Source of the DNA: Ashinkailepas kermadecensis
Taxonomy: Eukaryota; Arthropoda; Thecostraca; Neolepadidae
NCBI GenBank assembly: GCA_034440615.1
Contig: JAOTOM010005141.1
Coordinates: 1,127,900 to 1,191,899 of the forward strand
Direction: 5' to 3'
Length of the DNA stretch: 64,000 nt
Position numbers and translations under genes: made by a program
Part shown: positions 44,101 through 56,100 of the stretch, one piece after another
Position numbering within the stretch: position 1 is the first letter of the stretch
Layout: each line of letters opens with the position of its first letter
Notes under the pieces: model-generated
Databases searched by the model: none
What the model was told of the DNA's origin: nothing
The model's input: the letters and a program-made list of their open reading frames with translations, nothing else

Positions 44101-47100
44101 ACGTTTCTGGATCATCATTTTCTATCTTGGTGGAACCTTACCCATTTCTGAGCCTGCTTTTGCGTCTCCGAAACCCCATCTCATATCCACTGGCTTTCTC
44201 TTCCGTCTTAGTGCCTCCTCTCATTTACTGGGGCCTCCCTTCCAGTATTTGGGCCTCCTTTGCAATCCTGGGGGCCTCCTTTACAATCCTGGGGCCTCCT
44301 TTGCAATCCTGGTGGCCTCCATTCCAATTGTTAACTCTCTTGATTTCTGGGGCCTCCTATCCTCCCTCGGTCTCATTTTTCAAATTAGGGGCCTCCTATC
44401 ACGTCTTGGAGGCCTCCTCACCTGTGTTTGTGGTTATTTTGTGTGCACTAGTGGTTATCTAGCGCCCATAACTGTTTTATTCTTCAGAATATGATGTGGG
44501 ATTCGCCATGACTATTATTGAAAGGGATAGATAACGTGAAGCTTAATAGCAGCAAAGTAACGGTATATTTTGCCTGTGGCAACGATCTCCGAGCTGTCTC
44601 CTAAAACATCAGTGTACGACATTGCACGAAAGTTTGGACCAAAGTAACGCATTCGTTCCTCCTGGAAGTTGCGGCATGAAAACAGTATGTGGCGGACTGT
44701 CATATGTAGGTCACATCGAGAACAGTGTGGTTTTTCCTCCTTGATCAGGTGTCGGTGTGTAGCGTAAGTGTGCCCTATTCGCAGTCGTGCCAAAATTATC
44801 TCTTCCCTCCTACACTTCTTCAGTGATGAGGACCATGGTACCAAAACTTGTTTGATAGATCGGAGCTTGTTTGAAACCTGATAATCCCAATTTGTTTGCC
44901 ACTTTTCTTGGAGAAAAGCAGATACTTCCGAGTAGAAATCCCTTGCGGGGAGAGGCAAGGCCCGAGTCCAACGAGCCTGCGCGGCGCGCTTTGCAGCAGC
45001 ATCGGCTAGCTCGTGTCCAGTAATACCGATATGGCTAGGTACCCAGCAGAGGGCAATCCTCTTGCCAGCTCTGGTCAATGATGTCATGCGAGTTAATATC
45101 TCCCGAAGAAGTTGGTTGGATGGGTAAAAGGATTGTATATAGGAAGAGGATATGGCCCATAAGGCTCCTCAACGAGTCTGTTACGATGACATTGAAATAT
45201 TCGTCTCCAACCTCAATAAAACATAAAGCTTTAATGATCGCCACCAATTCCGTAGTAAACACAGATGCGTGGGGTGGTAAAGTGAAAGATCTAGTGACCG
45301 TTCCATATACGAATGCGCAACCAGTTCCAGTCATTGTTTTGGACCCATCAGTAGAGATTCTGGAGTAACATCGATAGGATTCCAGTAATTGCAGTGCTTC
45401 TGCCTGTTCAGAGAGTTCCAGCTTGCCTGCCACTTACCCGAAATATAACCTTTGACAGCTGAGTAGAAGTCCCTAGCAGGAAGCGGGAGGGAACGTGTGC
45501 ACGGGGACCGTGCACCCCGCTTCGCCGCAGCATCCGCGGCCTCGTTCCCACAGATTCCCACATGGCTCGGAATCCAACATAGAATAACCGTTTGTCCAGC
45601 ACAGGTCAGCACAGGTCAGCAATGTAAGCCTTCGTAAAATATCTTGTGCAAGTGGGTTCGACGGATAAAACGCATTTATAATCGTAAGACTGCTAAGAGA
45701 ATCGGTGTAAATTATATGCCGCGTGTCATCACATGTCCCAATAAAACTCAGTGCTTTGTCTAAAGCAACCAACTCAGGTGTACAGACAGATGAATGTGGC
45801 GGAAGAGAAAACGTCCGGACCACTGTGCCCATTACAAACGCACACCTAACACCAGACTCGGTCTTGGATCCATCTGTGTAGGTGTCTGTAAAATGACGTT
45901 ATAAGTAATATCTGTATCTGTAAAATAAGTATCTGTAAAATGACGTTATAGGTAAGCTGTTCCGAGGTGGAGAAATCCACCCTTGCTTGTTCGCTGCGGT
46001 GGCGATGTCGCAGGAAGTCGGGGTCAGTGTTGCCGCCTTTGCTTCGTTCTGCGAGGGCTTGCCCAATTTCGTTGGCCACTTCCGAAGGGTTCACGATAGT
46101 CTCCCCACGTATCTGTAAAACCGGCAGTGGAACCGAGCAGTTGCGGCCGGGTATTCTTTTGATGCGAGACCAAACATCCGTAAGGGGAGTGGAGCGGTTT
46201 AGTTGGCCAACGTATTTCGTCCAGGATGCTCGCTTTGCGTCCCGTACGATGCGCCGTGCATAAGCCCTGGATTTTATAAACATTACCAGATTTGTAATGG
46301 TACTGTTTCGGTTAAAAGTCCTAAATGCACGCTTGCGGGCGCGAATAGCCTCGCGGCACTGGTCCGTCCACCATGGCACTGGGATACGCCGAGGCGCCAT
46401 CGGGATGCATTATGTGGCTGATTCGACGATGACAGAAATAAAAGCAGACACCGAAAGTGGACGGCTGTTGAGGGCAACAGTGAGCATATTTTCAAGCTTG
46501 GACTCGAATTCACCCCAGTTGGCTTTGCTAAAGTGCCACCGCTGGGGCCTAGTACCAAGAACAGTTTCAGTTTGGTGTTCAAGCCAGACCGGAAAATGGT
46601 CACTTCCCAGCGGATCATTGGCCACAGACCAAGTAAAGCACTGAGCTATCTGCAGACTACTAAGACTCAGGTCTATAGCAGATGTACTCCCGGAAGGAAC
46701 AGTAAAATGCAAAATGTCCTACCTGCTCATAGTAGGGATAGTTGGTGTTGCAGGGCCAGGTGAAGGACATGGATGTTGAGATAAGATGGGCATTGGAGTG
46801 GAAGCGTATGCATGGAAGGATAAGTGAGACACTCTTAGTCTGACCCATAGCCCCCCCCCCCCTCCCCACCACGGAAAGGTGATGCCTCGTCGGGGGGGGG
46901 GGAGATTTGGACACATTGACTTCAACATCACCCATAATGTGTACGCTCAAATATAGGCATCCGTTGGTGTGCAAGAAAACACCACAAACACCATGCATAA
47001 CTGTCCCAAATATCCCAAACGCCACTTGTGCTTGGAGGCGTAACAACATGTTGCAAACAGTTCTAATCATTACATAACTGTTCTTAATGGTCATATTGTA

Positions 47101-50100
47101 TTTGTTGTTGCAAGTCATCAGAACTGAAGACAAACAAATGACACATGCCTCAACAACACATCCAGACACATCTCTCAACAAATGACAAGATGAAGTCTTG
47201 GCCACCTTAATATGACTCCAACCAGTTAAAAACGGCTGCAACTGACAGACCTAACGCTAGCTTTACCTACTGGTTTGGCCACCCCCGGTCATAACCCCGA
47301 CAAATTGGGTGCTCGGCTTGAATATTTATTATCGGCATACGAAACCAGACTGAATCAACAACAAACAAAAACCCAATAGCCTTATCCATGGCGAACGTCT
47401 ACGGTTCGGTGTTTAAAATTAACCAATCTATTGAGACATAAGGAGACTATATGTCCTTAGTTTCAACTTTGGAAGTCAAATATAGATATTTTTTGCACGA
47501 AATATTTTTCGTCTTCATACCGTTGCCGATTTCACAATGAAAAAAGCAAGGCCACAACTCCACCCAAATGCTCAGTTCAGTGTGAAGAGGAAAACTTTAC
47601 TGTTGGCTTCGACTGCATTCGGTTTTGGTATGATTCATATTCATATAAAAATCCGCGGCTCAGTATTCGATACCAGTAATATTGAGCCGCATTTTATGAT
47701 TCGAGTTTTGCTGAATTTCTGACTTATGGCAGCACCAGCTTGCAGAACTGTTGCAATGGGGTCCGCGATAAATTCATCTGATTGTTCGTTAAAATCAGAG
47801 GGTCCGAAAAACCAGTGTCAGAGATTGTTAGGTTCATAGTGCAAGCGTACGTATCATCACAAAATGCATGCAACTTGGTCTGGTATGACATAACTCCCAA
47901 GGCAGCTCGCTCATTAGTCGCTGACTCGCTATCCAATAGGCTGAACGAGGCCCTGAACGACCCGATCCCGCAATCCTGGTGGATGCTTCTATCCTTCGCC
48001 TTCACTGCGCTGCGTGCCCCGGGCGCCGCAAGGAGCGAGGGACCCCACCTCTCCGCCGCCTCACACATAAGACGACAGATCGCCGAGATGGACAGCATGG
48101 CCACGCAGGCAGCACCCGGGCAGCGGAATGCCGCCACTCCGCGCATTACTGCAGACTCGATCGCGCGCCGAGTTCGCGCTAAATGTGCAGATGGAGACCA
48201 TCCGGGCGGGCCTCCGTGTCCTAACATCCAGTGACACGTTCGCAGAGCCGACAGATGAGGTTATTGCTGCCTTACGCTGCAGGCACCCGCCAGCACCGAA
48301 CGATGAGCTTCCTCCCCCGCCCACTGCCACTGATCCGCCACCGCTAACCGTCACGGAAGAGCAGGTGCAGGACGCCATCTCCACCATGCCACCGGGCTCG
48401 TCAGCCGGCCTCAATGGAATACGGTCACTCCACCTGCGTCAGCTGCTGTCCCAAGAGGCAGCAGTCTGCCCATCGCCTCCTCAAATCGGTCACTGCTTTG
48501 ACTAACCTAGTGTTGGGTGGCTGCGTCCCGGAGTGGAGACGTGACGCGCTGTTCGGAGCATCGCTTTGCGCGCTACGGAAAAATGACGACGGACTACGAC
48601 CAATAGCTGCTGGCAGTGTGTACCGCCGTCTGCTTGGGTGCATGGGCGCGCGACACATCTCTAGCACCCTCGGAGCAGAACTCCGCCCCATCCAACTCGG
48701 AGTTGGCACGCTACTGGGGTGCGAGGCCGCCATGCACGCTGCCTGCGAAAATATCGCGACCACCGTCACCGACCCCTCTAAAGTACTGGTCAAGGTGGAT
48801 GTCAAGAACGCGTTCATCACGGTCCGCCGCGACGTCACCCAAACCCGCATACGAGAACGCTGTCCTGAGGTCTACCCGATGGCACGTCAAGCCTACGGTG
48901 CGCCAATTCCTCTCCACATCGGCGACCAGACGGTTATGTCGTGCAGTGGCGTACAAGGCGATCCCCTCGGTCCTGCTGCATTCGCTCTCGCTGTTGATCC
49001 CTGTGTTCGGGTCATGCGCTCAGCCCTGAACGTATGGCACCTCGACGACGCCACGATCGCAGGCCCGGTAGACACCTTCGCAGCTGATCCCCGTTCGCTC
49101 TCCTCGGCTCTACCAGGGATCGGTCTCCAGCTGAACCCCGCTAAGTGCGAGGCAGCAATTCTGGGCGCTCCGTCCTCTTCAGTTCGCGACCCAGCTATGA
49201 ATGCAATGCGTAACGCAGTACCAGAGATAGTAGAAACTCCTCTAGACGCCCACACGCTCCTCGGCTCAACGCTGTGTGACGCCGGCCTCACCGCTGCCAC
49301 CAACATCGCCTCAGAGACCATCGCACGTCTGTGCGGTCGCCTTCGCCAGAGGAAGAAGACAGCCACACCGCTGTCTTCTTCCTCGGCCACCACGTGTCAG
49401 CACCACGCTTGTCATACCTACTGCGCTCAGCGCCCCTATACAAGGAGCCTGCCTCCCTCAGAGATCGATGAGCTGGTCCGGAGACACTGGCAACGGCTTC
49501 CAACGTCGACGTCAGTGGTATGGCGTGGGATCAGGCGACGCTGCCGCTCAGACTGGGCGGCCTCGGGGTGCGCTCTGTCGAGGCCTTGGCACCACCGTGT
49601 TACGTGGCCTCATTGAGCGCAGCTCTTCCGCTGGTCCGCAGTAGCTGTCCAGGCCTCTCCGACAGCGACGCGCCGTCTTCGCTATAGTCGGCGGTGCAGC
49701 GTTTCAGGGAGCTGACAGGGGTCAGAGCTACCAGAAGCGACATCTGCCAGTAGTCAGCGCGCATGGGACAGTCTGGGCGCCACCGTGATTCGCCACCAGC
49801 TGATCGGCGTAGCCAACCAGGTGCACCATGCGCGCCTACTCGCCGCTACTCAGCCGCATACCGCCGCCTGGCTGCAAGCCGTTCCTGTACCCAGCCTCGG
49901 TCTTCATCTGGACGACGAGACAATCCGTGTGGCGGTGGCGCTTCGCCTCGGGGCTGCAGTGCGCGAACCATACCGCTGTCGCTAATGCAACCGCCCGGTT
50001 GACCGGCTTGGACACCATAGACTATCCTGCCTCAAGAGCGTTGGCCGTCTCCCACGTCACACTCACCTGAATGACGTAGTGAAACGCGGCCTCTCAAGTG

Positions 50101-53100
50101 CTGGCATCCCTGCCATCCCGGAGCCGGTGGGTCTCGACTGAGGCGACGGCAAGCGGCCAGATGGGCTTACGCTGTTCCCATACAGTGGAGGCAGGTGTCT
50201 GACATTGGATGCTACTTGTGTAGATACCTTCGCCGATACCGTACTGGTACAATCGGCACTAGAGCCCGGGTCCGCGGCTCGTATGGCAGAAGCTCGCAAA
50301 CGCCGCCACTACGCCGACCTCTGTCCGCGGTACAGGTTCGAGCCCTTAGTCGTTGAGACGACCGGCGTTCTAGGACCTGCCGTCTCAGAATTGGTGCGAG
50401 AGATCGGGCGACCCATAACGGCCGTGCCGGCGAGCGCCGTGAAACAGCGTGGCTGCGGCAACGCATTTCTGCCGCAATTGCGCGTGGCAACGTGGCTCCT
50501 GTGCTCGCCACAGCCCGGCCCACAGATAGATCTTCAGCTGACCGCATAGTTGCACCACTTTCTCATAGTTGCACAGCATTTGCCCAACCTCGATAAGATA
50601 TGGTGACTCTCATGTATCCAACTAATCCTTGCACCACAATTGTCAGTGTGCAATTCTGGAGTATCATGGGACACATTTGAGTGAGAGGTGGTACATGTGC
50701 ATGGTGTTTTCCCCAGTATTTGATAGTATTATACATACATACCTCCTATTAACTCCTTAATCCAAGTGTTTCTTAAGGTCCTGCATGGCGAAAGCACTTG
50801 CCACCTTCCCCAATGCAAGGGTTGGTTATGGCATCCATCTGGTGTTTTTTTTGTAAGGGGAGCGCTACCAACATAAACAAAAAGCCAGTTTCTTGCGTAT
50901 GATGCTCTCTCACGATTAACACCCAAATTGTATGCTTCAAGTCACTAGGTGGCCTCCCAGGCCAGTGCAATGGTCATTTTTATGTCTCAAAAATAAATAA
51001 GTTCCACATCTGATAGTTACTTATGCAAAAACGATACCACGTGCAACGTCAAACATGCATCACAGCATTCCTTAGTATCTTGGGACGCAGACTGAGTACG
51101 ATTTGCTACATATCGACTCATACAATAGTCAACGGGCCAAACGAGGTCGAAGTGTTGACTTCGTTTTGTAAACTTCCGAATTAGTGCCTGAGCATACCAT
51201 GTTCTTATAACCCGAAGTACAAATTGGCGACGCTAACTTCAGTGTGAGCGTTGACACTAACTCCAAAGTGAGCCAGAGTCGAAACGATCATCCTGGGTCA
51301 AATTAGGATGGCATCGAATAATCTTCACAAGATCAATGGCCTCGAATGACTTTGGATTAATCAACTATACAAACATGTGCGCTAATTTGTCAATCATTGC
51401 ACACATCAGCCACTTGGAGTCGATGAGTCAGTTAATTACCGATTATTCGGGAACTTGGCGTAAAAAGTCCTGACGTGCTTCCTGTTGTCACGCACCGGCA
51501 GAAAGCTGGACATGGCATTCAACATTTGTTTACGCCATAAGGTCGGCAAATGATACTCGCCCATCCAAATCTGCGGCGCGCGACCGCGCCTGATTTTTCA
51601 GTCGTCGCGGAAAAAAAAGACTTCGGGGTTGAATCAACTTCCGTACCGATGAGGTATAACAATTGCATTGCGAGGGTGGGTCAACCCTCCCCCTCAACTC
51701 CTGTACTGATGAGGGGTAACAATTGCATTGCGAGGGTGCGTCAAGCCGACCCCGCTCCCCTCAACTCCTGTACTGATGAGGGGTAACAATTGCATTGCAA
51801 GGGTAGGTCCAGCCGAACCACTCCCACTGTTGTTTGGATTAAGCAACAAAATGAATCCCCGCGCACTTAATGGTAAACTGTGTGTTCCAGACACCCGGGG
51901 TTTGCACCTATGCAAATAAGTAAGACCAGCGTGGCGGCCTACCCTTGCCACCCTACCTAATAGTGCACTTAGTCAGCTGCCCCGTCCGCGGTGCATAATT
52001 ATCCCCACCGTCTTGTACATGTGCGTTTGAGAAATTTCCAGGCTTCATTTCGATACGAAGATTTCTATATCGTAATTTTCTTTTTTAGTTGGGTTTTATG
52101 GCGCATCAGCTGGCATAGTTATTTAGCACCATAACATGCCGTATGAGCAAGGTTCCAACGGTCGGTGTCAGACATAGATGTTTTCCGGTATGCTGAGCAA
52201 AATGAGACATGTCGACGTAGCAGCTATGCTCCCACGGGTCAATGGATTGTTTAAAAAGTCCATGTCTAAAAGACGATCAAAGAGCCGTCCAGATGAGAGT
52301 GCATGAGAGTTTACATGAGAGTAGTCTCCCAAAACCTCTCGAAGTGACAGAAAGTATTCCGTTCGACATATGCTCTGCACTTGTCCGAGTATACCATAGG
52401 ATATTTTACGACGTATTCAACTGCTATGTCATATAGCGTCGCCAACCTGCCACGCCGATTGATTGTGGGTGGACTTGGTAATCCCGTCGGTTGAGGGATT
52501 CGAGCCCACGATCTTGAGATCAAGAGTCCAACTTCCTACCGAGTGAGCTACCGCGGCCCCCTGTCCGAGTTTACGTGACAGTAAAGAAGAGCATGGCGTA
52601 CCGTCAACGGCACACGGCATCTAGAACAGCAAGGCCGAGCCTCACCAGCTCCGAGTCCTGAGGAGCTGCTGTAGGACTACAGGGCCCTTCTGGCCACCCT
52701 GAAGCAAAGCAATAGCAGAGTTATTGTGACAGCTATTCTGCCTAGGGCTGGAGTCTCCCCTGAGTGGAGCTCTAGGGCACTGGCAGCCAATGCCAGGGTA
52801 GGTAGGCTCTGCAATGAGTTAGGTTTGACCTTTGTGGACAAGTGGTGCAGGTTTTATGGCTCATCTGACCTCTATCAGAGGGATGGCCTGCACTTCTCCG
52901 AGAAGGGGGTGCAAGTGTTAGGCAAAGTATATGAACATGTCCTTCAGGGAAACTAGATAATGGGGTGGGGAGGGAAGAATTGGCATTGCCATCTCAGAGA
53001 TATGCCAATAGTGACAGCATAGGCAATAGAACCTCACAGTCAGCAAATAGGGGTAGCAGTAGATCAAGGGCGCAGGGTGGTAGCTCATCCAGAGATGATA

Positions 53101-56100
53101 GAGCTACTCAACATTAAAAAGCCAAAGAGGGTTATGAAACTTTTGTTAAGTGTATGATGCATAATGCTCAGAGCATTCGATCCAAATTTGATGAGTTCAA
53201 GTGTTATGTTGCTGAGGAGAAACCAGATATTGTTTGCATCACTGAGGCATGGGTCAGTGAGGGATATTTTGGGGATAACTTACAGGACTATGAGATCCAG
53301 GGATACAATATGTTGTCATGCAATAGGGGTCCAGCAGTGAAAGGGGGTGGTGTAATGCTCTATGTGAATAGCCTATACAGTTCTAAAAAAATAGCAGATG
53401 GGGTAAAAATGTGTCTGTGGAGTCCATTTGGCTTCATGTTGCTGTGGGAAAAGGCAACAGCAATAAACTGAGGATAGGAGCTTTGTATCGATCAGAAACC
53501 TTGCCACATTCTCAGCAACTGGAGCTCGATAAGGTGATTTGCGAGGAAATCAGTAGGAACTTTCAGAGGAAATGCCGTATTCTTGGTGACTTTAATCTAA
53601 AAGGATATGAAAATGTTGGTGTTGGCTCCCCATCATGTAAGCTGTTTAGGAAATGCCTTGAAGAGGACTTGTTCTTACACCAGTTTGTAACAGAACCAAC
53701 CAGACAGGGCTCATTCTTGGACCTTGTCTTCTCAGATTTAAGTGATTTAGTTCAAGACTTGACTGTAGGAGAAACTCTGGGAAGAAGTGACCATAACATA
53801 GTGCGATTTAAGGTACAAATAGCGGGGACAATCAAGGATAATTTGGCAAAGATTCCAAATTTTAACAGGGCAGACTTTGACTGCATGAGAGAGGCTTTAA
53901 GTGCCATAAAATGGGAAGAAGAATTTTTGCATTTAAATGCCTGTGAAATGTGGGAAAAATTCAAATCTTACTTGAGGGAAATTCAGATTAGACATGTCTC
54001 CCAAAAGCAAAGGCGCAAAAGAGGGGTAGGAAAGCCAGCGTGGCTTACACCAGATTTGATGAGATCAATTAAGGCTAAGAAGGATGCATTTAGAGTATTT
54101 AAGGAAGCTTCAAATATCGTAAATCTAAGGTCATATCAAAAAGCTAGAGATGCTGTGAAGCAGAAAACCAGAGCAGCAAGGCGAGCAAAAGAATTGGATT
54201 TGGCTAGGAACTGTAATGGGGACAGTAAAAAGTTCTTTAGTTTCTACCAGCTATGTACAGTTTCAAGCACAATTGGTCCACTGGAAGTAAATGGGACTAT
54301 ATTGAGTGAGGATGGTGAGATGGTTGAGGAGCTGAGCAAGCAGTTTAAATCAGTGTTTACAGTGGAGGATGTGACAAATCTGACAACCGTGAACCACAGT
54401 TCAGTGACAGGTGATCAGATACACGATATTGATTTCATTGATAGTGATGTTGTTTTCAATTATATCAGAAAAATAAAGCCAAACAAGGCAGCAGGACCTG
54501 ATGGAATTTATGCTAGGGTATTGCGGGAAGCTGAAAAGGAACTTGTAATTCCACTTAGTATAATATTTTGTAGATCAGTTTCACAAAATGAAATTCCAAC
54601 AGATTGGAAAAGGGCAAATGTAGTTCCTATTTTCAAGAAAGGAGAAAGAGGGAAAGTTGAAAATTATAGGCCAGTAAGCCTCACATCCCTAGTCTGCAAG
54701 GTACTCGAATCAATTATCAAGGATAGAATGGTTAGTTTTCTGGAAGGAAACAGATTGATTCAAGATACTCAACATGGGTTTAGAAAAGGGAGATCGTGTC
54801 TCACAAATCTCTTGGACTTTTTGAATTTTGCCACAGAACAATTTGATCAGGGAAACCAGGTTGATGTAGCATATCTTGACTTTAGTAAGGCCTTTGACAA
54901 GGTACCCCATAAACGGTTAATGATGCAGCTTCAGGTCCATGGCATTGCAGGTAGCATCCTAAAATGGATGGAGTTGTAGCTTTCAGATAGACAGCAGAGA
55001 GTAATGCTAAATGGTACAAAGTCATCATGGCAAAATGTTCTTAGTGGAGTCCCTCAAGGGTCGGTACTGGGGCCACTATTGTTCATTATCTTTGTGAATA
55101 GCATTGAATGTGGCCTAAGCAGTAAGGTTTTGAAATTTGCGGATGATTTGAAGATCTTTAGGGCAATAACAGGGCACAATGAGCAGGTTTTGCTGCAGAA
55201 CGAATTGGACGAGCTTGTGAAGTGGTCCGAAAAATGGCAAATGAAGTTTAATTTTGATAAGTGCAAAGTCATGCATGTAGGTAGGCAGAATATGAAGGTG
55301 CCATACTTGATGGGTGGCCAAGTATTATCTGTGACTCAGCAGGAGAAGGACTTAGGTGTTATTTTGAACACAAAATTGGGGGCATCAGAACAGACCAAAG
55401 AAGCCAGGAAAAAGGCACTAAGAATGCTTGGGGCAATACAGAAGAATGTGTCATACAAAAGTGAGGAGGTCATCAGGAAGCTTTACTGTGCATATGTCAG
55501 GCCACATTTAGAATAGTGTCCAAGCTTGGTTCCCTAGTTATGAGAAAGATTGTTGGCTTTTAGAGAGAGTACAAAAGAGGGCAACAAAAATGGTTAATGG
55601 TATAGGCAACCTGGCATATGAGGAAAGATTGAAGAAATTGAATATGTTTTCACTTAGATATAGAAGGCTGAGAGGAGATCTCATCGAGGTTTTTAAATTT
55701 GTTCATGGTCAGGAACAGGGATATCTCAGGGAAATGTTTGAATTTAACAGAAATGATGCAATTAGAGGTCATCAATTAAAAATTAAAGTTAATCACAGCA
55801 GGACAAGGTTAAGACAGTCTTTCTTTACCAACAGGGTAGTCGAACACTGGAACCAGCTGCCAGGAACCATTGTCAGTAGCAACACACTGAACATCTTTTA
55901 AAATGGCATAGACAATCATTATAAGAATAGGGGGCTTGTTTTTCTGTATTCCAGGGAGGGCTGATATACAGATTTGGTGGGCAACTGGTTCAGTGTCCAA
56001 AAGTGCAACCAAGAAGGGCCCTTGTGGCTCATAGTTGCACTGATCTTTTATGTCTTTTATGTCTTTACTACCAGGCAGGTATAATGCATATCGTATGCCC

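Larger units (their letters stand above)
52630..56065 (+). mobile_element. CR1-type LINE, 5'-truncated, nearly complete ORF2
   Basis: The element begins within the ORF1 C-terminal esterase-like region, carries ORF2 (endonuclease plus RT, no RNase H), and ends in TTTTATGTC tandem units near 56046-56068, a short repeat tail as in CR1/L2 elements. The SINE copy lies about 70 bp upstream. A target duplication was not identified. Confidence 0.86.

Noticed and set aside
51640..51815. Hammerhead ribozyme (CTGATGAG motif)
   Set aside because: The conserved GAAA partner and stem arrangement are missing; it is a tandem repeat.
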